A DNA stretch of 64,000 nt from Pseudidiomarina planktonica (GCF_900177775.1 NZ_FXWH01000001.1:372001-436000); one strand, 5' to 3'. Counted from the stretch's first letter, positions 1-10,386 are shown. Notes: a model not told the origin generated them from the sequence alone. Translations and numbers: made by a program.

Positions 1-1
1 T

Positions 2-184
2 AGTTATGACCAAATGGTCGAAAAAGGTGTGGTAGCGACGCGGCAATTGGCTAAACGTCAGCTCACCTGGTTAAGAGGGTGGCCTGGTGTCACCTGGCTG
101 AAACCTGAAGCCGGTAAGGTACTAGCGCAGGCACAGCAAGCGCTGGCGCAACCAGCTCAGGTTTTTTCGGAGTATGAGCCTTGA
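2..184 (+). CDS. miaA: tRNA dimethylallyltransferase, C-terminal part
   Basis: Last 60 codons of a gene that begins before the window. The reading frame gives ...[19 protein letters not shown]... and ends EYEP-stop, which matches the C-terminal region of MiaA, where the [12 protein letters not shown] segment is strongly conserved. MiaA transfers a dimethylallyl group to A37 of tRNAs reading UNN codons. The next gene is hfq, in the order known from E. coli (miaA-hfq-hflX-hflK-hflC), which supports the call. The catalytic N-terminal P-loop part is outside the window. Confidence 0.88.
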   Translation, partial: SYDQMVEKGVVATRQLAKRQLTWLRGWPGVTWLKPEAGKVLAQAQQALAQPAQVFSEYEP

Positions 185-349
185 AATTTAAGAATTTAGC
201 TACATATTCAAACTATTAACGTAAATCAGTAGTTGCAAATTTTTATGGCTGGGCTAGTGTTTATGAAACATGTTTTTAACATGTCATTCAGCGTGGTGCT
301 AAACACGGCTGGTAAGCGGTAGTAACCCAGCGCGATATAACAAGAATAA

Positions 350-616
<267 letters not shown>

Positions 617-656
617 CGGACACAGTTGTCGAATGCTATAGAGGAGCTGTTATAGC

Positions 657-1964
657 TTGTTTGACAGGTTTGAAAGCGGTGAACAAGCCTTGCTTGTTCA
701 TGTCGATTTTCCGGTTGAAACCGACCGCGAAGATTTATCTGAATTAAAGTTACTGGTTAGTTCCGCAGGCGTAGAAACACTTGGTGTGATCACCGCATCT
801 CGCAATACGCCGAGTTCTAAATTCTTTGTTGGTAGCGGTAAAGCCGAAGAAGTGGCTGCGCAAGTAGCTGCCATCGGCGCTAATATCGTTATTTTTAATC
901 ATGCGTTATCGCCAACTCAGGAGCGCAACTTGGAAAAGTTGTGCCAATGCCGTGTGCTCGATCGTACCGGTCTGATTCTGGACATATTCGCCCAACGTGC
1001 ACGTACCCATGAGGGTAAGCTGCAGGTTGAGCTGGCACAGTTACGCCACTTATCTACCCGGTTGGTACGTGGTTGGACTCACCTTGAGCGGCAAAAAGGT
1101 GGTATAGGTTTACGTGGCCCTGGTGAAACTCAGCTGGAAACCGACCGACGTTTAATTCGCGGTCGCATTCGCAATATTCTGGGGCGGCTTGCCAAAGTGG
1201 CGAAGCAGCGTGATCAGGGGCGCCGGGCGCGATTACGGGCAGAAATCCCAACTGTGTCTTTGGTAGGTTACACCAACGCCGGTAAATCAACGCTGTTTAA
1301 TAAGCTTACCGATTCTCATGTTTACGCCGCCGATCAGTTATTTGCGACTTTGGATCCAACTTTGCGCAAACTGCAGTTGCCAGACGTGGGTGATGTGATT
1401 TTTGCCGATACTGTTGGCTTTATTCGTCACCTGCCGCATGATTTGGTGGCGGCTTTTAAAGCAACCTTAAAAGAAACCCGTGAAGCGGACCTCTTGTTGC
1501 ACGTGATTGACGTTACTGATGACCGCCAGCAGGAAAACACGCTGGAAGTAAGTCACGTATTAACCGAAATTGAAGCGAACGAAGTTCCGCAGTTGTTGGT
1601 GTATAACAAGATTGACCAGCATGATGATATTACCCCGCGCATTGATTATGATGACGAAGGTATGCCACTGCGGGTGTGGCTGTCAGCGCAAACCGGGGCT
1701 GGTGTAGAGCTGCTTGAGCAGGCACTAACCGAGCGACTGCGGCCGCGTATGGTAAACTTAGCGCTACGATTGCCGCCCGCATTGGGTAAGTTGCGTGGTA
1801 GACTCTACACACTCGATAGTGTCACCGACGAAGCTGTAGCCGATGATGGCGCTTTAATTTTGCAGGTGCGCATGTCTCAGGTAGACTGGCAGCGTTTGTG
1901 TAAACAGTATGAACAAGAATTTGAGCCGCAACATGGCGGCACTTTGCAAGGCTATGTAGAATAG
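657..1964 (+). CDS. hflX: GTPase HflX (ribosome rescue/splitting)
   Basis: 435 residues from a TTG start at 657, chosen because GAGGAG lies 10 bases upstream and no ATG fits the conserved N-terminus. Order: N-terminal HflX subdomain, a coiled-coil linker with the RGPGETQLETDRR motif (about residues 153-165), then the G domain with G1 GYTNAGKST (about 203), G3 DTVG (about 251) and G4 NKID (about 318). HflX binds the 50S subunit and splits stalled ribosomes, notably after heat stress. It lies between hfq and hflK as in E. coli. The length is close to the E. coli protein (426). Confidence 0.96.
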   Translation: MFDRFESGEQALLVHVDFPVETDREDLSELKLLVSSAGVETLGVITASRNTPSSKFFVGSGKAEEVAAQVAAIGANIVIFNHALSPTQERNLEKLCQCRVLDRTGLILDIFAQRARTHEGKLQVELAQLRHLSTRLVRGWTHLERQKGGIGLRGPGETQLETDRRLIRGRIRNILGRLAKVAKQRDQGRRARLRAEIPTVSLVGYTNAGKSTLFNKLTDSHVYAADQLFATLDPTLRKLQLPDVGDVIFADTVGFIRHLPHDLVAAFKATLKETREADLLLHVIDVTDDRQQENTLEVSHVLTEIEANEVPQLLVYNKIDQHDDITPRIDYDDEGMPLRVWLSAQTGAGVELLEQALTERLRPRMVNLALRLPPALGKLRGRLYTLDSVTDEAVADDGALILQVRMSQVDWQRLCKQYEQEFEPQHGGTLQGYVE

Positions 1965-2008
1965 CGCAGCTTTGTATTTTTTAGCACAACTTAGAGTTGG
2001 AGTAATCA

Positions 2009-3196
2009 ATGGCCTGGAATCAACCGGGAAACGGTAACAACAATGACGATCGCGACCCTTGGAAAAACCAGGGTGGGCGTGATCAGGGGCCACCTGACCT
2101 TGATGAAGCAGTACGTAATCTGCTCGGCAAGTTAGGTTTTGGTGGTAAAGGCGGTAATGGCGGCAAAGGCGGTTCACGCACTAGCGGCGGCGGTATCGGC
2201 GGTAAAGGCATTGGCCTAATCGTTGGTTTGGCGCTGATTGTTTGGTTTGTAGCCGGATTTTACACGGTGAAAGAAGCCGAACGCGGCGTTGTACTGCGCT
2301 TTGGTCAATACAGTAACCTGGTTGAGTCTGGTCTGCACTGGCGGCCACTGTTTATTGATACCGTGGAAACGGTTGACGTAAACAACGTGAAATCGCAACA
2401 GTCGAATGGCTTTATGCTGACGCAGGACGAAAACGTTGTGCGGGTTGAGCTGGACGTGCAGTATCGCGTGATTAATCCACGTGATTATCTGTATGCCGTT
2501 GAAAATGCCGACCGTAGTCTGGCGCAGGCAACCGATAGCGCGTTGCGTTATGTAGTTGGTCACACCACCATGGATGAAGTGTTAACCGTAGGCCGTGAAA
2601 ACGTTCGCGCGAACACTTTGGAAATGCTGGAGAATATGATTCAGCCGTATAACTTAGGCTTGCAAATTGTCGACATCAACCTGTTGCCGGCGCGTCCGCC
2701 AGAAGCGGTAAAAGACGCTTTTGATGATGCAATTTCCGCGCAGGAAGATGAAGAACGTTTCATTCGTGAAGCTGAAGCTTATGCTCGTCAAGTAGAACCG
2801 CTGGCCCGTGGTCAGGTTCGCCGCTTGATGCAGGAAGCACAAGCTTATCGCGAACAAATCGTGTTGGAAGCACAAGGTGAAGTAGCACGCTTTAACGAGC
2901 TGTTGCCACAATACCAGGCTGCTCCGGTAGTAACACGTGAACGTATCTATTTAGATACGCTGGAAGATATCTACGCTCGCACCAGCAAAGTTATGGTGGA
3001 CGTAGAAGGCAGCAACAACATGTTGTATTTGCCACTGGATAAGATTTTACAACATCAGCGCGGTAGCTCGGGTACCAACTCGCAGCCAGTGCCTAAGTTA
3101 AATCTTTCCGATAACTTACAGCAAGATAGCGGCAACAGTACTACTAATTCTGGTAGTGCACGTACGTCTAGTCGCTACAACGATGGCCGGGGGTAA
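2009..3196 (+). CDS. hflK: Membrane SPFH/band 7 protein HflK (FtsH modulator)
   Basis: 395 residues, ATG preceded by GGAG. The first 65 residues are rich in Gly, Asn and Asp (a feature of HflK), followed by one membrane segment (about 67-87), then the SPFH/prohibitin domain and a Gln/Glu-rich helical region. The C-terminal tail is Ser/Asn-rich and low in complexity. HflK forms a large periplasm-facing assembly with HflC that encloses and restrains the membrane protease FtsH. The stop is 3 bases before the hflC start, so the two are translationally linked. Confidence 0.95.
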   Translation: MAWNQPGNGNNNDDRDPWKNQGGRDQGPPDLDEAVRNLLGKLGFGGKGGNGGKGGSRTSGGGIGGKGIGLIVGLALIVWFVAGFYTVKEAERGVVLRFGQYSNLVESGLHWRPLFIDTVETVDVNNVKSQQSNGFMLTQDENVVRVELDVQYRVINPRDYLYAVENADRSLAQATDSALRYVVGHTTMDEVLTVGRENVRANTLEMLENMIQPYNLGLQIVDINLLPARPPEAVKDAFDDAISAQEDEERFIREAEAYARQVEPLARGQVRRLMQEAQAYREQIVLEAQGEVARFNELLPQYQAAPVVTRERIYLDTLEDIYARTSKVMVDVEGSNNMLYLPLDKILQHQRGSSGTNSQPVPKLNLSDNLQQDSGNSTTNSGSARTSSRYNDGRG

Positions 3197-3199
3197 GCT

Positions 3200-4087
3200 A
3201 TGAAAAACGTTATCGCAGTATTAGTAATTGTCGCGATTGCCCTGGGTTTATCGTCAGTATTTGTGATTAAAGAAGGCCAGCGCGCCATTGTGGTTCAGTT
3301 TGGTAAAGTGCAGCGTGACGCTGACACTGGTATGCCAATTGTTTATGAACCAGGTTTACACTTCAAAATTCCATTTATTGAAGATGTTAAACGCTTGGAT
3401 GCACGGTTTAAAACCCTTGATGGTGATCCGGATCGTTTCGTCACCAGCGAGAAAAAAGACTTAATCGTGGATACCTATGTGAAATGGCGTATCTCTGATT
3501 TCGCAACTTATTACTTGTCTACCAATGGCGGTAATCAGTTACAAGCTGAAGCGCTGTTACAACGTCGTATCAGCAGTGGTCTGCGCGCCGAGTTTGGTAG
3601 CCGTACTATTACTGAAATTGTATCTGGTGAGCGTGACGACTTAATGCGTGAAGCCTTGATTCGTGGTGCTGACAGTGCGCGTGAACTGGGTATTGAAGTG
3701 GTTGACGTGCGGGTTATGCAAATTAACCTGCCAACCGAAGTCAGCCAGTCGATTTACCAGCGTATGCGAGCAGAACGGCAAGCAGTGGCTACTGAGCACC
3801 GCTCAGAAGGTCGTGAGCAGGCTGAGTTCATTCGTGCTGACGTTGATGCCCGGGTAACTGTTATGTTAGCCGACGCCAAGCGTCAGGCGCGGGAATTACG
3901 CGGTGAAGGGGATGCCATGGCAGCAAAAATTTATGCTGACTCGTATTCCAAAGACGCTGAGTTCTTCTCGTTCTTGCGTAGTATGGAATCGTACCAGAAG
4001 AGCTTTAACGGCAACCAGGACATGTTAGTACTGGATCCGAACAGCGACTTCTTCCGCTTCCTGAAAAACAAAATGGGTGACATTTAG
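3200..4087 (+). CDS. hflC: Membrane SPFH/band 7 protein HflC (FtsH modulator)
   Basis: 295 residues with a membrane anchor at residues about 3-22, an SPFH domain and a long C-terminal helical region ending in FRFLKNKMGDI. It is the partner of HflK in the HflKC complex that modulates FtsH. The start lies three bases after the hflK stop, and its ribosome site (GGGGGTAAG) overlaps the end of hflK. In E. coli the next genes are yjeT and purA; here yjeT is missing and a PLP enzyme is in its place. Confidence 0.95.
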   Translation: MKNVIAVLVIVAIALGLSSVFVIKEGQRAIVVQFGKVQRDADTGMPIVYEPGLHFKIPFIEDVKRLDARFKTLDGDPDRFVTSEKKDLIVDTYVKWRISDFATYYLSTNGGNQLQAEALLQRRISSGLRAEFGSRTITEIVSGERDDLMREALIRGADSARELGIEVVDVRVMQINLPTEVSQSIYQRMRAERQAVATEHRSEGREQAEFIRADVDARVTVMLADAKRQARELRGEGDAMAAKIYADSYSKDAEFFSFLRSMESYQKSFNGNQDMLVLDPNSDFFRFLKNKMGDI

Positions 4088-4101
4088 TCACCCGTATTGG
4101 C

Positions 4102-5259
4102 ATGTATAAGCGGCATTATCAGCACTTTTTAGAACAGCATCGGGGCGAGTTACATTGCGCCCCGCATAGCCATCATTATTGGCCGGACGTAACTCGCCAG
4201 GCGCATTTAGCCTACTGGGACGATTCAGCCATTGGTGCCGATGAAAAGTGGGATCAGATATTCTCGCAGCGCGTGCCAGCAGTACAGCAGTTACTGGCAG
4301 ATTTAATGAATCACCCACAGCCCGACCAGTGGGTGTTTGCCAGCAATACCCACGAACTTTTGTACCGCATTATAAGTTGCTTTGACGCAACCAAACCTCT
4401 TCATATACTAACCACAGACGCCGAGTTTCATAGTTTCTCCCGTCAGGCCAGACGCTTGCAGGAGCGGCCACAGGTTACTATTACGCAAATTCCGACCGAG
4501 CCTTTTGATACTTTTGCCACCCGTTGGCAGCAAGCGCTAACTGAACACAGTTACGATATGGTGTTCTGTAGTCAGGTGTTTTTTAATTCCGGCGTAGTTG
4601 CCCCCTGGGTTGGCGACTGGTTGCATCTGGTTCCCGCAAGCACCACCGTAGTTATTGACGGTTACCATGGTTGTGGCGCTATTCCTACCGACTTAAGTGA
4701 CGTTTGCGATCGCATATTTTATCTGGCCGGCAGTTACAAGTATTTGCAGGCTGGCGAAGGCTGCTGCTTTATGAGCGTACCTAAAGGTACTCAGTTACGG
4801 CCTGAATACACCGGTTGGTTTGCTGATTTTGCAAATTTGGCGAAGCCGCAACAGGGGCGCGTAGAGTACGCTGACGACGGTTTCCGTTTTGCCGGGGCCA
4901 CTATGGATTTTACCGCGTTGTACCGGTTACAGGCGGTATTGGAATGGTGGCGCAATGATGGCCTGACTGTTACCACTATTCATGCCTACGTGCGTGATTT
5001 GCAGCAGGCGTTTTTGCAGGAAATAGATAAGCTAAATCATCCGTTATTGAATCGGCAGCACTTGCTGATGCCGAACAACAATGAGCATGGACACTTTTTA
5101 ACCTTCGCGTTTGACCGGGCCGAGCAAGTAGCAGAACTAGCGCAGCAACTGAACTCGGTTGGCATTAAAACCGATTACCGCAACACCCGCTTGCGCTTTG
5201 GCTTTGCGCTTTATCACGAGAAAACTGATTTCAAACAGCTGCAGCAGACTACCGTCTGA
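4102..5259 (+). CDS. Kynureninase-like PLP-dependent enzyme (aminotransferase class V fold)
   Basis: 385 residues. Fold-type I PLP signatures are visible: IDGYHGCGAIP with Asp186, which should hold the pyridine nitrogen, and AGSYKYLQAGEG with Lys213, the likely Schiff-base lysine. Both resemble the corresponding motifs of kynureninase and class V aminotransferases. The N-terminal ELHCAPHSHHYWP stretch sits where kynureninases have their substrate-site motif. No kynurenine-pathway gene is nearby, so the substrate is unknown and a role in tryptophan breakdown is only a possibility. It starts 14 bases after hflC and is probably read from the same transcript; purA follows after 82 bases. Confidence 0.7.
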   Translation: MYKRHYQHFLEQHRGELHCAPHSHHYWPDVTRQAHLAYWDDSAIGADEKWDQIFSQRVPAVQQLLADLMNHPQPDQWVFASNTHELLYRIISCFDATKPLHILTTDAEFHSFSRQARRLQERPQVTITQIPTEPFDTFATRWQQALTEHSYDMVFCSQVFFNSGVVAPWVGDWLHLVPASTTVVIDGYHGCGAIPTDLSDVCDRIFYLAGSYKYLQAGEGCCFMSVPKGTQLRPEYTGWFADFANLAKPQQGRVEYADDGFRFAGATMDFTALYRLQAVLEWWRNDGLTVTTIHAYVRDLQQAFLQEIDKLNHPLLNRQHLLMPNNNEHGHFLTFAFDRAEQVAELAQQLNSVGIKTDYRNTRLRFGFALYHEKTDFKQLQQTTV

Positions 5260-5308
5260 CGCAAATAGCTGGTAAAATCGCCGCCTTTCTTTGCATTCGC
5301 ATTTGTAA

Positions 5309-6640
<1,332 letters not shown>

Positions 6641-6698
6641 GCAATCGGACCCTGTTTCACTAAAAAATTAGCATTTTCTGTTGCATCAGCAAAATCGA

Positions 6699-6716
6699 TA
6701 CAATAGAATGCGCTCC
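6699..6716 (+). promoter_or_regulatory. Likely promoter -10 and discriminator of the tRNA-tufB operon
   Basis: TACAAT at 6699-6704 is followed by a GC-rich discriminator (GCGCTCC, 6710-6716), a layout typical of stringently controlled stable-RNA promoters. The -35 region is poor (TTCTGT with a 17-base spacer). Transcription would start about 15-20 bases before tRNA-Thr. Confidence 0.45.
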
Positions 6717-6729
6717 ACCTAACCGGGGT

Positions 6730-6805
<76 letters not shown>

Positions 6806-6818
6806 ACTCAAATTGCGG

Positions 6819-6903
6819 GGAGGGGTTCCCGAGCGGTCAAAGGGATCAGACTGTAAATCTGACGGCTCAGCCTTCGCAGGTTCGAATCCTGCCCCCTCCA
6901 CCA
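6819..6903 (+). tRNA. tyrU: tRNA-Tyr(GTA)
   Basis: 85 bases with encoded CCA and the long variable arm expected of bacterial tRNA-Tyr. Acceptor GGAGGGG/CCCCTCC; anticodon loop CTGTAAA gives GTA (reads UAC/UAU). It lies 13 bases after tRNA-Thr in the same operon. Confidence 0.97.
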
Positions 6904-6964
6904 ATGCATTGATCTTGAATGCGGTGAGTTCAGAAATGGTTTGAGGTGACCCGAGTAAAGGCAT

Positions 6965-7039
<75 letters not shown>

Positions 7040-7052
7040 ATTATCAGAAAGT

Positions 7053-7128
7053 GCTGATATAGCTCAGTTGGTAGAGCGCACCCTTGGTAAGGGTGAGGTC
7101 GGCGGTTCGAATCCGCCTATCAGCACCA
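7053..7128 (+). tRNA. thrT: tRNA-Thr(GGT)
   Basis: 76 bases with encoded CCA. Acceptor GCTGATA/TATCAGC; anticodon GGT at 7086-7088 (reads ACC/ACU). Last tRNA before tufB; the 122-base gap to tufB holds two alternative small hairpins (see separate entry). Confidence 0.97.
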
Positions 7129-7187
7129 CTCTCGGTTCATCCCATCTGTATTCTCGCACGAAGTTCAAGCTGTCACGGTCAGGTACA

Positions 7188-7221
7188 CACATTTTTAATG
7201 TGCGCGATTTTTTAACCGCGC
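7188..7221 (+). promoter_or_regulatory. Two mutually exclusive small hairpins in the tufB leader
   Basis: CACATT (7188-7193) can pair with AATGTG (7197-7202), and GCGCG (7202-7206) can pair with CGCGC (7217-7221) across a T-run. The two stems share the base at 7202, so they cannot form fully together. This may affect release of the tRNA precursor or read-through into tufB; function is inference. Confidence 0.3.
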
Positions 7222-7250
7222 CACCGTAAGTTGTCCAAAGAGAGGCTGTC

Positions 7251-8435
7251 ATGTCTAAAGAAAAATTTGAACGTTCGAAACCGCATGTGAACGTTGGTAC
7301 GATTGGCCACGTTGACCACGGTAAAACTACACTGACTGCTGCAATCACGTCGGTATTGGCAAAAACCTACGGTGGTTCAGCGCGCGCATTCGATCAAATC
7401 GATAACGCTCCAGAAGAAAAAGCGCGTGGTATCACCATCGCGACTTCACACGTTGAGTATGACACGCCAGCGCGTCACTACGCCCACGTAGACTGCCCAG
7501 GCCACGCTGACTATGTTAAAAACATGATCACTGGTGCTGCGCAAATGGACGGCGCCATTCTGGTAGTAGCCGCGACTGATGGCCCAATGCCACAGACTCG
7601 TGAGCACATCCTGTTGTCACGTCAGGTAGGCGTACCATTCATCGTCGTATTCATGAACAAATGTGACATGGTAGACGATGAAGAGCTGTTAGAGCTGGTA
7701 GAAATGGAAGTACGTGAGCTGTTAAGCGAATACGACTTCCCAGGCGACGACCTGCCGGTAATTCAGGGCTCAGCTCTGAAAGCCCTGGAAGGCGACGAAG
7801 GCTACGAGAAGAAAATCATCGAGTTGGCAGAAGCACTGGATTCATACATTCCAGAGCCAGAGCGTGACATCGATAAGCCGTTCATCATGCCTATCGAAGA
7901 CGTATTCTCAATTTCAGGCCGTGGTACAGTAGTAACGGGTCGTGTTGAGCGCGGCATCGTGCGTACTGGTGACGAAGTAGAAATCGTTGGTATCAAAGAC
8001 ACCACCAAAACAATCGTAACGGGCGTAGAAATGTTCCGTAAACTGCTTGACGAAGGTCGTGCAGGCGAGAACATCGGTGCGTTGTTGCGTGGTACTAAGC
8101 GTGACGACATCCAACGTGGTCAGGTACTGGCGAAGCCAGGTACAATCACTCCGCACACTCAGTTTGAAGCGGAAGTGTATGTACTGAGCAAAGAAGAAGG
8201 CGGCCGTCATACTCCGTTCTTCAAAGGCTACCGTCCACAGTTCTACTTCCGTACAACGGACGTAACTGGTGCTGTTCAATTACCGGAAGGTGTTGAAATG
8301 GTAATGCCTGGCGACAACCTGAAGTTTGTGGTTGAGCTGATTCACCCAATCGCGATGGACGAAGGTTTACGCTTCGCAATTCGTGAAGGTGGCCGTACCG
8401 TAGGTGCAGGCGTAGTATCAAAAATCATCGCTTAA
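7251..8435 (+). CDS. tufB: Elongation factor Tu, copy 1
   Basis: 394 residues, GTPase that brings aminoacyl-tRNA to the ribosome. G1 GHVDHGKT (about residue 19), G3 DCPGH and G4 NKCD are present, followed by domains 2 and 3. It is placed after the tRNA quartet as in the E. coli tufB operon. The protein is identical to the second copy at 24205-25389, and the DNA appears identical from GTCATG just before the start through the downstream terminator. A ribosome site AGAGGC lies about 10 bases upstream. Confidence 0.98.
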   Translation: MSKEKFERSKPHVNVGTIGHVDHGKTTLTAAITSVLAKTYGGSARAFDQIDNAPEEKARGITIATSHVEYDTPARHYAHVDCPGHADYVKNMITGAAQMDGAILVVAATDGPMPQTREHILLSRQVGVPFIVVFMNKCDMVDDEELLELVEMEVRELLSEYDFPGDDLPVIQGSALKALEGDEGYEKKIIELAEALDSYIPEPERDIDKPFIMPIEDVFSISGRGTVVTGRVERGIVRTGDEVEIVGIKDTTKTIVTGVEMFRKLLDEGRAGENIGALLRGTKRDDIQRGQVLAKPGTITPHTQFEAEVYVLSKEEGGRHTPFFKGYRPQFYFRTTDVTGAVQLPEGVEMVMPGDNLKFVVELIHPIAMDEGLRFAIREGGRTVGAGVVSKIIA

Positions 8436-8456
8436 TTGCCGATAGATTTTCAAAAA

Positions 8457-8481
8457 GGCTCCCAATTGGGGGCCTTTTTTT
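8457..8481 (+). terminator. Rho-independent terminator of tufB
   Basis: GGCTCCC-AATT-GGGGGCC hairpin (7 bp with one G-T pair) followed by seven T. The same sequence recurs after the second tuf gene. Confidence 0.9.
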
Positions 8482-8486
8482 ATGCT

Positions 8487-8587
8487 CGGTAGCCTGACGT
8501 TCCACGTCAGGTGATGACCCGCCGCATTTAACCAAACTTGGGTGTGTGTATTTAATATCGCACCTGACGTTAAACGTCAGGCTACCG
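8487..8587. repeat. Convergent pair of REP-like palindromes (BIME-like element)
   Basis: Two 27-base arms, 8487-8513 and 8561-8587, are inverted copies with 2 mismatches. Each arm holds its own palindrome: CCTGACGT-TCC-ACGTCAGG in the first and CCTGACGT-TAA-ACGTCAGG in the second. Both palindromes are flanked on the outer side by GTAG (CTAC in the second), the tetranucleotide that marks the 5' side of REP elements recognised by REP-associated (RAYT, TnpA-REP) transposases. The 47-base middle is not palindromic. No RAYT gene is in the window. The element sits between the tufB terminator and the tRNA-Trp/secE promoter. The structure is seen directly; the REP assignment is inference. Confidence 0.7.
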
Positions 8588-8609
8588 TCGGCGCAATGTA
8601 ATATTGCAG

Positions 8610-8637
8610 TTGCGTCATGGTGCGCAATCGGTATAAT
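8610..8637 (+). promoter_or_regulatory. Promoter of tRNA-Trp-secE-nusG
   Basis: TTGCGT (8610-8615), 16-base spacer, TATAAT (8632-8637), about 70 bases before the tRNA-Trp gene. A good sigma-70 match. Confidence 0.65.
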
Positions 8638-8708
8638 ACGGCGTCCATTCCATCACCGTTTACCAGCCGATTTAAAACTCTTAGGTTTGCAGTGTTTGGA
8701 TGATTTGC

Positions 8709-8785
8709 AGGGGTGTAGTTCCAATTGGTAGAACAGCGGTCTCCAAAACCGACGGTTGGGGGTTCGAATCCCTCCACCCCTGCCA
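8709..8785 (+). tRNA. trpT: tRNA-Trp(CCA)
   Basis: 77 bases with encoded CCA. Acceptor AGGGGTG/CACCCCT; anticodon loop CTCCAAA gives CCA (reads UGG). It lies just upstream of secE, a common arrangement in gammaproteobacteria. Confidence 0.97.
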
Positions 8786-8837
8786 CTATTTTTGAGCTCA
8801 AGCAGCGAACGCAGACAAAACCGCAGGATAAGAAAGA

Positions 8838-9218
8838 ATGAGCGCACAGACTGAAACGCAAAGCAGTTCACTAGACGGCCTGAAATGGGTCATCGTTATT
8901 GCCTTACTAGCCGCGGCTATTGCAGGCAACTACTACTATGGTGAGCAAGTATCTGTATTGTATCGCGCCATTGGCGTGGTGTTATTGGTTGCCATCGCGG
9001 GTGGCTTTGCTGCAGTAACTGGTAAAGGCCGTCGCTTCTTGAGCTTTGCTAAAGAAAGCCGTACCGAAGTTCGTAAAGTAGTATGGCCAACTCGCCAGGA
9101 AGCAACGCAAACCACGCTAATCATTGCCGTTGCTACAGCCATTATCGCGCTGATCCTGTGGGGTATGGATGCAATTCTCGTACGTGTGGTTGGCTTCCTG
9201 ACCGGACTGGAGTTTTAA
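8838..9218 (+). CDS. secE: Preprotein translocase subunit SecE
   Basis: 126 residues with three hydrophobic segments (about 17-35, 40-58 and 92-115), the layout of gammaproteobacterial SecE (E. coli 127). The conserved cytoplasmic [16 protein letters not shown] motif precedes the last membrane segment. SecE clamps SecY in the SecYEG channel. nusG starts one base after the stop codon, the classical secE-nusG pair. Confidence 0.96.
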   Translation: MSAQTETQSSSLDGLKWVIVIALLAAAIAGNYYYGEQVSVLYRAIGVVLLVAIAGGFAAVTGKGRRFLSFAKESRTEVRKVVWPTRQEATQTTLIIAVATAIIALILWGMDAILVRVVGFLTGLEF

Positions 9219-9219
9219 T

Positions 9220-9759
9220 ATGAGCGACAAGAAACGCTGGTATGTAGTACAAGCATTCTCGGGCTACGAAGGCCGGGTAGCAAATTCACTACGTGAACAC
9301 ATTAAAATGAACGGCATGGAAGACAAGTTCGGTGAAGTATTAGTACCAACCGAAGAAGTTGTTGAAATGCGTGCTGGTCAGCGTCGCAAGAGCGAGCGCA
9401 AATTCTTTCCAGGTTATGTACTGGTAGAAATGGCTATGGACGAAGAAAGCTGGCACCTGGTGAAAAGTATTCCACGGGTACTTGGTTTCATCGGCGGTAC
9501 TGCTGAGCGTCCGGCACCAATTTCGCAAAAAGAAGCCGATACCATTTTGAATCGTCTGAACGAATCTGTTGATAAGCCACGTCCGAAAACCTTATTCGAG
9601 CCGGGTGAACTGGTTCGCGTAAACGACGGTCCTTTTGCAGATTTCAACGGTACTGTTGAGAGCGTCGATTACGACAAAAGTCGCCTGACAGTGTCGGTAT
9701 CTATCTTCGGCCGCGCCACCCCAGTTGAACTGGAATTCGGGCAAGTCGAGAAAGGTTAA
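9220..9759 (+). CDS. nusG: Transcription antitermination/elongation factor NusG
   Basis: 179 residues: NGN domain beginning [14 protein letters not shown], which binds the RNA polymerase clamp, then a linker and a KOW domain with [15 protein letters not shown] (about 128-142) that contacts NusE/S10 or Rho. It is adjacent to secE and followed by a terminator and a fresh promoter for rplK, so the L11 operon is separate. Confidence 0.97.
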   Translation: MSDKKRWYVVQAFSGYEGRVANSLREHIKMNGMEDKFGEVLVPTEEVVEMRAGQRRKSERKFFPGYVLVEMAMDEESWHLVKSIPRVLGFIGGTAERPAPISQKEADTILNRLNESVDKPRPKTLFEPGELVRVNDGPFADFNGTVESVDYDKSRLTVSVSIFGRATPVELEFGQVEKG

Positions 9760-9772
9760 TTAAGTTGTTTGA

Positions 9773-9800
9773 AAAATCACCATCTGCGAATGGTGATTTT
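9773..9800 (+). terminator. Terminator after nusG
   Basis: 11-bp perfect stem AAAATCACCAT / ATGGTGATTTT with loop CTGCGA; the 3' arm ends in a T-run (TTTTCTT). Confidence 0.8.
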
Positions 9801-9801
9801 C

Positions 9802-9830
9802 TTGATCTTGGACACGAATTGGTCTACAAT
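9802..9830 (+). promoter_or_regulatory. Promoter of rplK-rplA
   Basis: TTGATC (9802-9807), 17-base spacer, TACAAT (9825-9830). It gives a leader of about 115 bases before rplK. In E. coli the rplK leader carries the L1 repressor site; I could not define its fold here. Confidence 0.65.
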
Positions 9831-9953
9831 TCGCGTCCTTTTTACCTAGGGAAGCCGTTTGAGCAAGTTTCCTCTTGCACTAAATACCTAGCCTTATCAG
9901 GTGTTTAGCGAAAGACTTGCAAGGCGTTATACCCATTAAACAGAGGAAGTATC

Positions 9954-10385
9954 ATGGCTAAGAAAGTATCCGCCATTATTAAGCTGCAAGTTGCAGCCGG
10001 TGCGGCGAACCCGTCACCTCCGGTTGGTCCAGCGCTGGGTCAGCACGGCGTAAACATTATGGAATTCTGTAAAGCGTTTAACGCACAGACTGGCGAAATG
10101 GAAAAAGGCGCGCCGGTTCCTGTAGAAATTACAGTATTCGAAGACCGTTCTTTCACCTTTATCACTAAAACCCCGCCAGCAGCATTCCTGCTGAAAAAAG
10201 CGGCTGGTATTAAAAGTGGTTCAGGTCGCCCGAACACTGAAAAAGTTGGCACCGTTACTCGCGATCAGCTTGAAGAAATCGCGAAAACTAAAGAGCCAGA
10301 CTTAACTGCAGCTTCTATGGACGCTGCTGTACGTACTATCGCCGGCTCTGCTCGTGCGATGGGCTTGAAAGTGGAGGGCTTATAA
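9954..10385 (+). CDS. rplK: 50S ribosomal protein L11
   Basis: 143 residues with the conserved start [20 protein letters not shown] and the [10 protein letters not shown] motif, followed by the C-terminal rRNA-binding domain. L11 forms the GTPase-associated stalk base with 23S rRNA and is needed for RelA activation. AGAGGAAG lies upstream of ATG. rplA follows with one base between stop and start. Confidence 0.98.
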   Translation: MAKKVSAIIKLQVAAGAANPSPPVGPALGQHGVNIMEFCKAFNAQTGEMEKGAPVPVEITVFEDRSFTFITKTPPAAFLLKKAAGIKSGSGRPNTEKVGTVTRDQLEEIAKTKEPDLTAASMDAAVRTIAGSARAMGLKVEGL

Positions 10386-10386
10386 G

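Noticed and set aside
1054..1290. Open frames on the minus strand inside hflX, hflK, purA, rpoB and rpoC
   Set aside because: They lie opposite strongly conserved genes, have no ribosome sites or recognisable motifs, and arise from codon usage of the real genes.
7802..8279. Pairs of minus-strand frames repeated at both tuf genes (102 and 121 codons)
   Set aside because: Both occur only because the two tuf genes are identical; they are shadows, not duplicated genes.
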